From Corbicula japonica (taxonomy: Eukaryota > Mollusca > Bivalvia > Venerida > Cyrenidae), in contig JAZAYU010000182.1 of the NCBI GenBank assembly GCA_038501625.1, forward strand, positions 620,001 to 684,000: 64,000 bases of DNA. Reading direction: 5' to 3'. A program made the position numbers and the translations under genes. Position 1 is the first letter of the stretch, and each line of letters opens with the position of its first letter. Below are positions 1 through 14,000 of this stretch, piece after piece. Under the pieces are notes generated by a model. The model had not been told where the DNA came from, made no database searches, and saw only the letters and a list, made by a program, of their open reading frames with translations.

Positions 1-480
1 TGGATTATAACATCACATTCAAACTAACTTGGATTATTACATCAAATTCACACTCACTTGGATTATTACATCACACTCTCTTGGATCATTACATCACTCT
101 CACACTCACTTGGATTATTACATCAAATTCACACTCACTTGGATTATCACATCACATTCACTTGGATCATTACATCACACTCACTTGGATTATTACATCA
201 CACTCACTTGGATTATTACATCACACTCACTTGAATTATAACATCACACTCACTAGGATCATTGCATCACTCTCACATTAACTTGGATTACTACATCAAA
301 TTCACACTTACTTGGATTATTACATTATACTCACTTGAATCATTGCATCATATTCATCTGGATTTTTTCATCACATGGTTGGACAATTACATCACACTCA
401 CCTAGATAGTTAAGCCACATTCACACTTACCAGGATTATATTAACATACTCACCTGGATTAGTTCATCACACACACATCA
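1..480. repeat. Minisatellite, unit about 23-25 bp
   Basis: About 20 degenerate copies of a unit like TTGGATTATTACATCACAC run to about 480, in the intron right after the last visible exon. Variants change one or two bases and add CACTCA. Short open frames across it are low-complexity shadows. Confidence 0.9.
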
Positions 481-487
481 CACTCAC

Positions 488-632
488 CTGATTTATTACA
501 GGATTCCACAAAACTTTTCAGAATATCCAAATGTGATCTCATAATGTCAACATCAATGGTGGAGGGTGTGGGTGAAGTCTTGAAGCATGACAACAAAGAC
601 CCATAGCTTCCACAGATGTTGCTCAGCTCAAA
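488..632 (-). CDS. Exon: C-terminal part of a helical Cys module; gene continues left
   Basis: Phase 0 to phase 1. It reads [16 protein letters not shown], a Thr/Pro turn, and ends FVESCNKS before a CAG|GTGAGT-type donor. It aligns with the exon at 29011-29151 (Cys, Tyr, Ser-Leu, Cys, helix, Cys) and, like it, closes a block in phase 1, where another LU domain could follow beyond the window edge. Confidence 0.72.
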
Positions 633-3600
633 CTTAAAATAATATGTAAATAAAACTCAATATATGCAACATGCCAAATCCTGAGTTGGGGTGTACAGGA
701 CATTAAATCTAATTGATTTAACAAAGCTTCATTTTCATTTAGTTAATGTCCTGATGGAACAATTGCAAAGTGATCCTCAGGACATAGAATATTCTCTAAA
801 TTAGAATTTAACCCATTCCTTGATAAATATGCATTTTAGTCAGAAAAAAGTAATGAATAAAAAGCGAACAGTTTAGATCCTGATCAGAGGGCACGGATGT
901 GCCGGCTGATCTGGATTTAAACTGTTCGCCCTAGCAATAAAGGTGTATTTATACAGGAAAGGGTTAATAAATGCTTGAGGTGGGGTATTGTTCCCAGTTC
1001 ATAGTTACAACACTCCCTGCCCCCAACCCACTCAATAAGATAAGCAAATAAATAATTTGACCAGTTGAAAAGTTGTGCTCCAGACAAAATATTTTTGATC
1101 AAGTTTGAATAAGGGTCATGGTCAGTGTTCCTAAAATTTCAAAATCCCAATCGCACATTTGCGCCAAAATTGACTTTTCGCCGATTTCTGGTTCGCATGA
1201 ACAGCCACTTCCGGTCGCACGAACAGCCACTTTCGGTCCCCGCGTTCAGTGTATTTCACTCTCCTGACCCCCAGTCCATTTCTCTTTTCTGGCATATTGG
1301 CACGCGACGTTTGAAGTTTACATCGATCGGCATCTTTGTTGTAATACACAAGCATTCCATGAATTTAAAACGTGACATAATGGTTTAAAAAACGTGACAT
1401 AATGGTTTAAAACAGTTACCTTCAGCAGTGTTCATAGCGATTGTGAAGTGGATTATTTAGTTATTAATTTTGGGAGGCAAGTATTTGCTTTACGTAAATA
1501 TACGTCAATCACACCATGCCTTGTAACATTAAATTATAATTGTTTGAAATATTATTCTTTTCTTTACCGGATGTACATGTAGTAATTTTTGAATCTACGA
1601 ACAAACACGAGTCTGCTTATGCAACATTAATCAAGTGCCGGAAATAAATGTTGCTTATGTAGATTTTTGTAAATTTGAAATTTATTTGATTTGTCATATG
1701 CGTAAGTAAGCAAGCCGGTCACTCAATTTTTTCACATTTAAATATATTCATTTGAGCCATTTCAAATTTGTTGTGAAATGCTAACAGTTCAAGTAAAATT
1801 TGCATGATATATGTTTTCTTTAAATTTGATAAACAGCAATTTTCAGTCATCGGTCATTTAGAATTACGCACATATCAGACTAACACGTCTGTCAATAATA
1901 TGCAAATTGCTTTATTGTTTAAGTTAATTAATACATTTGTACAACCATGTGTATTGCAACCTTAGATTCTCAGGTCAAACAGCCTTTGACTAGCTAAGTC
2001 CATTTTGGAAATTAAATAACCTGTCCATTGTTAAAATGAGACCGACCACATCCCGTTTCATATATGCCGCTGGCTATTCATGGAACATGTAGTCGTGGTA
2101 GTCATGGTAGCAGACTTGTGAAGTGGCTAACTGACAGGTTAATAGCTGATTAAGCTGTGAAAAAATGTTCATGTTGGTAATTTTGTAACAGTTTGCAGGC
2201 CACTATTCATGACTGATTTTTTTAACCAATTTTGAAATTTCAAGCGGACAATCTTCCCGAAAATCGGTCAATGACCGGCATGCCGAAAATTTTAGAAACA
2301 CTGGTCATGGTTATTTAATGTCACATTCCATTTTAATGAAACAAACTGCTATTTAAATATAATGTTAGCCATTGTTTTGACTAAGGGTATTAGTATTGAA
2401 GTAGGCTGCATTTCCTAGGCTGAAGGTTATAAAACTGAGATTGGAAACCAGTCTCAAATCTCAAGCATCTGATTGGCTGAAATGGCAACTTGTCACCATT
2501 TCAACCAATCAGATTTCAGACTGGTTTCTATGTACAGTTTTATAACCTTGGGCAATAATCAATGTTGAGGAAAATACTTTGTACTAAGTAACATAAACCC
2601 ACAAGTGGTACTGTTGCATTACCCAAAAGCACACACATTTACTTAAATTTTGATGCATGTTATGAAAAAAAAACAAGAGCCATGTTACACATGGTCAATC
2701 CCCCCGCCGGAAATAAGTTACCTGAAGGTTGTACTTTCGTATAATTTACCTGGAGAGGAAATCTTTAAAATGCCATATAGTTATGGTCATGCTGAGTACA
2801 GTTTTCAAGTAAGTGTTTGAAGAAAACCCCTAAAAGTTATTGTTTTTACACACTGAATTACCTACCAATGTGCTCTGTCAGTGTATGAAGTTTGAATAAA
2901 ATCCCTCAAGTAGTTTTGGAGTTATGCTACGGACAAAATTTATCAAGTAAATCTGATAAAGGGGAATAACTCTAAAAAATAGGCAAGGTAGAGTTATTGG
3001 ACTTGCACACTGCACTACCTACCAATGTGCTCTGTCAGTGTATGAAGTTTGAATAAAATCCCTCAAGTAGTTTTGGAGTTATACTCCGGACAAAATTTAT
3101 CAAGTAAATATGATAAAGGGGAATAACTCTAAAAATAGGGAAGGTAGAGTTATTGTTCTTGCACACTGCACTACCTACCAATGTGCTCTGTCAGTGTATG
3201 AAGTTTGAATTAAATCCCTCAAGTAGTTTGGAGTTATGCTCCGGACAAAATTTATCAAGTAAATATGATAAAGAGGAATAACTCTAAAAATAGGCAAGGT
3301 AGAGTTATTGTTTTTGCACACTGCACTACCTACCAATGTGCTCTGTCAGTGTATGAAGTTTCAATAAAATCCCTCAAGTAGTTTTGGAGTTATGCTCCGG
3401 ACAAAATTTATCAAGTAATTCTGATAAAGGGGAATAACTCTAAAAATAGGCAAGGTAGAGTTATTATTCTTGCACATTGCACTACCTACCAATGTGCTTT
3501 GTCAGTTTATGAAGTTTGAATAAAATCCCTCAAGTATTTTTGGAGTTATAATCCGGACAAAATTTATCAAGTAAATATGATAAAGGGGAATAACTCTAAA

Positions 3601-5029
3601 AATAGGGAAGGTAGAGTTATTGTTCTTGCACACTGCACTACCTACCAATGTGCTCTGTCAGTGTACGAAGTTTGAATAAAATCCCTCAAGTAGTTTTGGA
3701 GTTATGCTCCGGACAAAATTGTTTCGTACGGACGCACGGACGAAGGGCATTTCTAATATCCCCCTTGCCTTCAGCGGGGCGATAAAAAAGAAAAATGTGT
3801 TGTCATTTCAGCCAATCAGATGCTTGAGATTTGAAACCCATCTTAGACCAAGATAAACATGTGCATCCAAACAATATGATCAGGATCTACTGGGATCATT
3901 TATATTACCAAACAGAAATTGATAATCAATGAAAAACTAAAGTATACTGTTATAATCTATGAAAAGAGGCTACAAAGGAAGGCAGTATGGCCGCAGAAAA
4001 AATGATAATGGAAGCTCAATTTACCGGAAAAAGTGTTTCAATATGTATATTTTTAGCTTTCATTTTAAAATTTGAAATTTCTTTCATGAACATTCACTAA
4101 GCAGCTTCTTTCTGGTATGTATGTATACATCAAGGTGATGGAAGATTATGGAAATCATTTAAACATACAGAAATGGTTTGATAATTACAGTAAAACCCCT
4201 AATTTAGACCACCCCAAAATTAAGACCACCTAGCTAATAAAACCACTATTCAGGTGTCGCATTTTGCAGTTTTGTACTATTGTCTACCCCAAAATAAAGA
4301 CCATTATTTCCCAGTCAGAAAGGTGGTCTTAATAGTGAGGTTTCACTGTAATGGTAAGTTGGCAAATTTAGTTGTAAGTGACAGTGTGTGCATCAATTAT
4401 CAATATGACTTTTGGGTTTGATTATTTGCTGTGTTCATCAAATCAGGGGTCCATGGTGCAATCACGTTATATTTGAAACCTGTCTTAATTGGACTGTTTT
4501 AAAAGAGTCTGAAGTGTATGAAGAATTATAAATTAAGTAAGCTCAAATTCAAAGGAAAGGCAGTCAATAAAATATATCTAGTGGGCCAAGGGTTTATATA
4601 ATGATTTAAACTCAGACCGAAAATAAATGTAGAATGTTTATGGATGTTGCTGATGAACACATTTAATGTTTATCTGTTATAAATCTATAACATAATATTC
4701 CTCATCCTTTTAGAGATGAGGGTCTATGCTAGTCACTATTCCAACAAATCCCTGCAGATTAATAAGAAAATTAAACTAAACTAAGCAGCTTAAAAGATGT
4801 AGGAAACAGCTGACTAGATATTCTTACATTTTTTGTGAAGTTCAAAATGCAATCCCTCCATGGATGTTCTTCTTCAGTTACAAACAGTGATAATGGACAG
4901 GCATTCAGGAGTACATTGCCTGTCACAATTGCTGATTCAGCTACAGACATGGAAACCAAAGGACAACCTTCTACATACTGTTTCATGTTGTTTGCTGCAT
5001 TTGATGCCAAACTGAAAAGAATAAGAATT

Positions 5030-5065
<36 letters not shown>

Positions 5066-8000
5066 ATATTATCATCATCATCAACAGCAGCAGCATCAAC
5101 ATCATCATCAGGATTGGCACCTTTACATCAATATGATGATGACAAAAGCACTCTATCACATAGGAAAGTGGTTGTCATCATCATCATCATCAGCAGCAGC
5201 AGCAGCATCAGCATCATCATTAATCATCAAATCAAGGCCAAGTTTAATCAAAGCTTCTGCCAGTACAAATTAACTTTAGCACATGGGCAAACAGTGTATA
5301 TCTGATCAGGATCTACACTTTTCACTTTTAGATTCATTAGAATAGTTCTGACTGAGAAGCTAACATTGTAGACCCAGATCAGATGGCAAAAATGTATACA
5401 GTATCATATATAGCATGCATGTACTGGTTATCAGCAGTAAATAGTGAATACTGCCTCAGGGCGTCCGTTACCAAGTGGTTAAGTCTTCCGACTCTTCACT
5501 TGCCCTTCACTGCTGTTAGTTCGAAACCAACCAGGGTCAAGATCTTTCATGTGAGGAAGCTTGCCAGCTAGCTTGCGGAACGTCAGTGGCTCTACCCAGG
5601 TGCCTGCTCTGAAAATTGTCCGGAGGGGCACCTGGGGTCTTCCTCCACCATGTAAAAGCTGTTATGCCAAATGGGCCTAAGAAGCAATAAACTTAGCATC
5701 TGTTGATGTTCCGGCCTCTAATCTACAAGAAACTACATGAAAAATAAAATTTTACTGTACACTGCAACTCTGTTATATCGCAATCTGTTATATCGCCATA
5801 TCCAATAAACAGTGTTTCTAAATTTCAAAATCCCAATCGGACATTGGTGCCAAAATTGACTATTCCCCGACTTCCAATATATGCAACTAGAACAGCGATT
5901 TCCAGTCCACACGAACTTCGACTTCTGGTCCCCATGTTCAGCGCATTTAACCCTCTTGACCCTCAGTCCATTCCTCCCTTACGGCATATTTTCTCGTCGC
6001 GATATCCTACAACCTCCCAACATATTTATTTAATGATTTTCGAGCTGTAGACCGAAAAATTCTTTGATTGATTTATTAGAGCTGCATGTGACATTTGAAG
6101 TTTACAGTGATCGGTGTCTTTGTTGTAATACACAAGCATGCCATGCATTTAAAACTTGACATAATAGTTCAAAATAGTAATCTACAGCAGTGTTCATAGC
6201 GATTGTGAAGTGGATTATTTAGTTCATTGAACATGTATTTACTCTCGGAATTTCGGAAGGCAAGTATTCGCGTTACGTAAATATACGTCGATAATGTCAT
6301 GCTTGCAACACAATATTATAGTTGTTTGAAATATTATTCTATTTTTTACTGGATGAAGTGATTCTTGAATCTACACGAACTTACACGAGTCTGCATATGC
6401 AACATTTATTTCCGAATCCCTGAATTAATCCCTGATGCTTGTAGATTTCATGGTGTATTGATTACGCAACACTGTACAATAAGAGTACATGCATCTGAAA
6501 ACAAGTATTCTGTGTGGTTGGACCATTATTTACTTATATCATGTTCCGGTTATATTGCGGTACGCTAACATGGATCTGAAGGACCATAAGAGAGTTGCGG
6601 TGTACTACACATTATTCTCTATAGAGGATTTGGATTTGGCAATATTTTTTTCTCAACAGTTCTAAGTTTGTAAAACCAAAACTAATGATTAAGTACCTGC
6701 AAGTGATGTTGCCAATATTGCCTGTGTTATTTCCAATAAACTCCTGGTTAATATCAACAGCTCGAACAAGATCACATATACCAGGAGTGTAGTCGCAATC
6801 TGAATCATTTGACTGGCTGGTCTTACAGATGAGATCATTAAGAGTATCGCTGCATGTCAAGTTCAGGGAAATGTTGCGCAACAGTTTCAGTGTACTATGT
6901 ATGGCTGTTTTCTGTGTATTGTTACAACCCTGGATCGTGTTCTTCAGGCAGGTAAGTGACTTTTGAATATGGCTGGAAATACAAAATATACACACATTAG
7001 TTTATGACTGAAAATAAAAAACATGCCAAGGGAAATACTTGGTGTGTGAAAAAGAATGATTTAAAATATCACTGGCTGGTTTGCAGTCAAGTAAAAGTTA
7101 GTCAGACACATAGCTGTGCATGTATTGGTTAATTTTCTACAAATTATAAACTGGTTTGACTGAGTCTATTGGAAGGTTCCTTGATACATTTTAGCTGTGC
7201 CCTACAATAACAGGGTCCAAGATCATAAAACTGAGATTAGAAACCAGTCTCAAATCTCAAGCATCTGAATGGCTGAAATGGCGACTTGTGGCTATTCCAG
7301 CCAATCAGATGCTTGAGATTTCAGACTGGTCACTTGATTTAGTTTCATGATCTTGGGCCAAGGTCTACCCAATGATGACAATTTCTTGTAACAAGATAAT
7401 AAAGTTGAGCAGAAAACGATGTTTTTTAAGCATTTCAAGGAAATAAACATATAATTTAGTCAAATTGGTTAAAATATCATTTTACAGCCAATTGCTTAAC
7501 TTTTGACTCCATAGATAAACTTGTTTCACATGGCACCAGTGTATATCCAGATCTGCTAGCTCATCTGTGCTGTATGATCTTGATTCACACTGTGCTTCTT
7601 CATCATCAATAACATAATGCATAAAACGGAAACTGTGAAGATCCTGAACAAATCTTGATTCAAACTGGGATAAAAGACGTATCTTCAGTGTTTGTCTTCT
7701 CCTTTTAAAAAATCCCTATCATAAAACTAAATCTGGAGACCATTCCTAAATCTGAAGCATCTGATTGGGTGAAAAGTAGACTGGTCCCTATTTTAACCAA
7801 TCAGATTCTTTATATTTAAGACCGGTCTCCTAGTTTTATGATCTTTGGCGAAGGTACCAACAGCTCTTTCCTAAGAAGAGTTATTTGACACAAAATCTAT
7901 GGTTATGGCTCTTGCAATAAAAACACTTTTCAAGAGTCAAACACTTTTCAAGAGTCAAAGTTTAGACCTGATAAGAATTAAAACATACATGCAATTAGGA

Positions 8001-11000
8001 TCTGAGTCAACCGTAGTGAAGTATGACTGTATAGGTGTGAAACATTTCTGCCAATCACACATAGGCTCCTCCTCTTCCTCCTCCTCCAGATAAATCATTG
8101 GCTGAGGACAAGACATCATAGCCAAACCTCCCAAGCAGCTGGACACTGCATCAATTCTATCAGTCATATTGGCAGAACAGCCTTTCTTCCACTCTGTCAC
8201 CATAGCAGCAGTGTTGTTTATGTTGCTGTTAGAAGAAAGAACATAGAATTTATACAAAGTCATGTTTGTTTCATAAAATTAAAGATAAATTCTGTGCAGT
8301 CCTTGAATACATTATCTGATCATGAGATCTGACAACAAAAAAAACTACATTATAAACACATGTGTTTTAATCACACATCAGTATCTATATGGCTTTAACA
8401 AAAAAGATCTGGGCCCAAGGTCATAAAACTAAGATTGGAGACCAGTCTCAAATATCAAGCATCTGATTGGCTAAAATGACAAATGGTCAACATTTCAACC
8501 AATCAGATGCTTGAGATCTGAGACTAGTCTTAGTTTTATAATCTTGGGCACAGTGTTGAAACCAGCCTTTGTGAATTCAAAGAAAGACCACATGCACATC
8601 TGGGTGAAAGGTAAAAGGTTCTAAGTTTTATTAAATAACGAAGTAGAAACTCAAGCAATTTTTCAGGAATTTATTTGGCTGCATGAATTCCTGCTTCTTT
8701 TTTTATTAATAAAGCTTACAAATTTAAAGGTTTAAGACCACAATAAAGACCAAGCAAAATGAATTTAAATATGCACACTAGAAAATCCAGAGGAAATATG
8801 TTACCTGCAGAAAGCTAGGTAGTCATCAACGTGGGCAAATGACAGGGTGAACATTTTCCTCAAGAACCTGCTCGCCAGCTTCCCGATATCTGTGTATTTA
8901 CATGTTTCTGCTTCAGTCGCTATAAAATAACAACAGCAGAAAATTAGCAGTTTGCTACACTAGGCACAAATTCAACAACTGGCTTTTACTTTGATTTACA
9001 GCTTAATAATCACCCTGTTTTAGGCCAAAGATTATACAAGATTGGAGACCAGTCTCAAACTGAAACATGTTTTAGACAATTAGGACTATGATGACACTAG
9101 CAGCATTTGGATTTGCTCCTGGTTATTTGTTTATTGATAGAGTCATCACAGAACAGTGAGGTAGCTTGAACCCCCTTTTTGGACAGCACAATTTTGTGAG
9201 AATTTAGCCAAAAAGTTGGAAATTCTCATGTAACCACCCTAAGACATCCCCAAATGAACCCCCCTTTCTTGGAATCTTGCATCTGATTCTGCATGTAATA
9301 AACTGACCAGTGTTATGCAATGATTTTACAATAAACATATCAGCCTACAGATTTTCTTTATAGAGCTTCCTCACTCAGTTACACAACCAAGTTATCTAGT
9401 GTAGCTGTCCTTTAAGCTTGTGCTAATTCAATTAACTACATGAAGTTAGAGTTTCCAGAAAGTTTTCTTACTTAAAAGTAAACAAAGGTTTGGTCACAAA
9501 GCAACTAAGAAATAAATTTGCCTGATTTACTGTATTACTAGACTGCCTTTATGAATAATTTCTTTGCATTTATTCCATAATGAAAAGTTATCAAAATTAA
9601 GTGTTACCTGAATATACTACTGAATTTAGTTGTCTCTTTTTACGCTCTTTTTTCTGTTCTTCCGTCTCTGTGTCATTTAACTGTAACGGTTCGTTGCACA
9701 GGTTTTCAGTACAACTGTACCGACAGAACACCTTGGAGCCTGTGGTCTGACATTTCTCCATTGCTTCACTTGCCGTAGGATTCTTACAACCCTTGCTGAT
9801 GGTCAACTCACCACCCTTTATCTCAACGATTGTCTGACATGACTGAAATGTTAATTGGCAAGTTTCATAACACTGGTCTGAAGGTTATAAAACTGAGCAT
9901 GCTTGAGATTTGAGACTGTGCCCACGGTTATAAAGCTGAGCATGGAAACCAGTCTCAAATCTCAAGGATCTGATTGGCTGAAATGGCGACCAGTGAGATT
10001 TGAGACTGGTTTCCAATCTCAGCTTTATAACCTTCGACCCTGGTTTCCATGCTCAGTTTTATTACCTTGGACACTGGATAAAAATGGTTGTCTTGTGGTT
10101 TTTTTTGACAACATAAATTTTTTAAAGCTAAATTTCTTTAAATTCTGCCAAACACATTGTGGAGTAGTTTTACACCTTTAGATGTTATCCCATGGGCAAA
10201 CAGTGCCATCTGATCAAGATCTACACTATTCGCTTATAGATTCATTTGGTGATCAGGAAGTGACCAGTATAAATCAAGATCAGATTGCATGGACATTCCA
10301 GATGATCTGGATCTACAATGGTCACACATGCCATAAAACCAGTATGCATGGAGTAAAAGGTTAACAGTTTACAGGTTAAATGATTAAACTTTGTTAACAT
10401 CTAAGTTCAGGGTTTTTGATATAAAGACTGGTAACCATGAACGATGAATAAAAACATGGGCTTGTTGTTGTTGTCTGTTGCTGAAACCAAGTGATGAATA
10501 TGTATACAGCTGTTTCAAAAGTATGTTATTTATCCCTTTCCTCCATATATACACCTTTATCATGTGGGCGAACAGTGTAGATCCAGATCAGCTAGCACAT
10601 CTGTGCCAACTGATCAGGATCTACACTGTTCGACCAAAAAGAGAACAGTGCTGATCTTGATCAGACGGCATGGATGTGCTGGATGATCTGGACCTTCACT
10701 GGTTGCACATGCATAGCAATGGGTAAACATGGAAGAAAGGGTTTACCTGTTTATTGAATGGACAGGTCTCGAAAGCTTCATTGCAGATGGTGTTGTTGTT
10801 CTCCCGATGGCAGACGTAACATTGCAATGGTTGTTGAATGCTTGGCTCTTCTAAGTTTACAAAAGAAAAACAACAGCATGCTACATCTAATGTCTCAAGT
10901 CATATAACTTGTGAATTTCAATAGAAACTAGATCACATTAAAACATTTACCATAAAAAATGGTGTTTCTAAATATCAGACAAGTGGTCAATACATTAACT

Positions 11001-14000
11001 GTGTTTCTGGACATAAATAGAATAATATATTTAAATATCTTATTTGGAAAATCCAGGTAAGACACTGCTCCCCGCCTACCTGCCTGCCTGTCCATCTGTC
11101 TGTCTGGGTCTTGATTGTTGTCTGTCCACCTTCCAGTATTCCTGCCTAGAGAGCTTGACACACAATATTGGAATTTGCATGATTTTTATGGTTGTAAGAC
11201 TGAGATCACTGTAACATTATTCTATTTTGAATGTCAGAATGCCAAGCAGCAACTGCCTCAAACCTCAAGAATCTAATTTGCTGAGATTTCTCCATTTCAG
11301 CCAATAAGAAGCTTGAGATTTGAGACTGTGCTCCAAAACTAAGTTCTATGATCCAAGGTCAGGCATATTACCTTGTTCTTCTATTTCAACATCATTACAC
11401 AGACACCCATCAAGACTGGTTGCCATGTCGACCATCTGCTTGGCTTGATGTTTTATCGGAAGATCTGGAATTCCGTAAATACATCTCCGGAAGGTGGCGC
11501 TAGCTGAACACATGTCTGTGGCATTTCCACCTATAATGAAAGCTCCAGACAGACTGGTTTCCAATTCATCCAGAAAGTCATGAACACAGGTAAATACAGC
11601 ACTAAGAGGATTGTCTGAAGGGTCTGTAAGGTTGAGGGAACAGGATACCTCTTTGCTTGCTAAAGCTCGGATCTGATCCTGCAGTTCACCAAACAGAGGA
11701 TAAAGCTGTACCAGGTTACAGCCAGCAGACTTGTTATGATGGCAATCAATAACGCCCTGAAGTTTTCTGAAATTAAAATAAAACAGAGTGGATGAAACTG
11801 TCAGACAAGTTAACCCCTTTCTCCATACGTACACCTTTTATTGCATGAGTTAAGAGTTTAGATCCAGATCAGCTACTACATCTGTGCCATCTGATCAGGG
11901 TCTACACTGTTTGCTTTTTTTTTACAAAACTGTATGAGGTTACTTCTGACCAAAAAGCAAACAGTGCAGATCCTGATCCATGCCACCTGATCTGGATCTA
12001 CACTGGTCACACATGCGTAAAAACATGTATATAATTCTGGAGTAAAAGGTTAAACAATTTTCCAGTCATGTGCCTGATAAATCATTACATACCTCATTAT
12101 CAATAGCTCAGGAATCGATTCTATGATGTTTATGATGTTAAATAAAGTGTTCCTATTTATATGGACTAAGGGCTTTTTGTCTAAATTTTCATTGATTTCT
12201 TCAGTGGCTTGCAAAACTGCTCATTTATTATTTAAATAAAAACAATTTTTATCAAAGTTTAAAAAGTTTATGCTTTGCAAGCAAATAATTAGTTTTCATT
12301 GGTTTATAATCGGCAAGTAAACCTGAAAATAAATATATCTTACGAGCACACTTTCGGGTCAGTATGATTCAGTTCTACATGACAAGCTTCTCTAATGGCC
12401 TGATTAGAGTGACACAGAGTAACCTCCCCTGGTTCCACTGCCCCAGAATCCTCTTCTTCTTCACAAACTGACCAATCGAATTCAAGCATAGTGTGCAAGT
12501 CAGTTTCCAGCTTTTTCCTTGTATCATTGAGATGACATCCAACCAGAAGTCTTTGTGCAGCAGGTAATACTTGAGAATGCAGCATGCTGAAATAAAAACA
12601 GAATTATCATCATATTTTGATCAAACTGTACAATTATGTCTCACCTTCTCTTACCTTTCTTCTTTTTCATCCAAAAATTACAAGAAGTATGAAGTTACTT
12701 AGCTAAGCTTAACTTAGTCTAAACTGTAGAACAAAGAAGAATTTTTGTGGATTTCACGGTCTGACCGATTTGTGAACAAAACCCCTAAAGTTTCAGACCT
12801 GTATATAAATGTGACTTAAAGAAAATTTAAAATAAAAAATTTAGGAAACAAAGTACATTTAATTCTACCAATATTAATGCATATATCACATTTAAAGCTA
12901 GAGGAGATCCATTAACTTAAAAAAAGTGAAATATGCATATAAGGAATGGCCTCATATAGCAGACACAGCCTCCCCAAACAGCAAAAAAGAAGAGAGGTGA
13001 AGAGAGAATAGTTATACAACGATCTGTTTCAAAATAGATGCTACAAACAATAAACTAAAGTAAGAACGCCAGGACAGCTTTATTATAATGAACATGTTCA
13101 CTAAAAGACTGACTTTGTCTGGTACCAACACTTGCAACATCAGTAACAGTTGTATACTGTTCAGTCTATTCATTGTTTGGTTCTTATTTTGGTTTATATT
13201 TTGTGTTAATGTAGAACTGGTTTTATTCGCATTAGTTTTATTTTCGCTAATATTCGCGAATCGCTTACCTCGCGAATTAATAACAATCGCGAATAAATGA
13301 TGAGTTTTCATATATCCGATAATAAGTACAAGAGGCAACTTAAAATAGAACTGTTGATCATTTCAATCACCAAATATCATTCCTTTTTGGCCACCATTTA
13401 TTTATTTGATATAATTATTTAAATAAATTTTGCAACAATATCAATGAGTTTTTCCTTAAAATATGTAAAGTTTTGAGTAAGTTATTCAGATACAGGAAAC
13501 AATATAGCTGTTGTCAGCGCTGTTTGTTATATTTCACACCTACACAAAAGGCAGTTTGCATAACAATATTATGTTTATTGATAGTTAATTGCTCTATATG
13601 TCAGTTAGGACAATGGTATTTACAAATGTATCTGTATCATTTGCAAGTGTTTAACGATGATATCGTCATCACGGTAAAAACTATACTTTTATACTTTCGG
13701 TTTCGAGTCTGACGATGTCGCAAATTCATAAATACGCGAATAATGAAAATTGCTGATTTTTTATGAAAAACGCAAAATTTTGACCTCGCGAAATTAATGC
13801 ATTTTACAGTAACTGAATCCATGATATTAAAACTCATTTACACATTAAGAACCCTAAGTATATTACATTTTAGAAAACTGAAAATCACCATATTAAGGTT
13901 CATGGAAAAGCTGTACATGTTAGTACAGAAAAGCCAGAGTACAAACTTTGTGCAAATGAAAATAAATAAAATCACAGCAAGTGAAAATGACACCATTGCT

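Noticed and set aside
1..480. Regularly spaced short repeats resembling a CRISPR array
   Set aside because: Repeats are contiguous without distinct spacers and the genome is eukaryotic; it is a minisatellite.
4771..4827. Read-through of the exon at 4828-5011 to a stop, as a terminal exon
   Set aside because: A strong GTAAG donor is present and the next exon (488-632) continues in the same phase with the same domain pattern.
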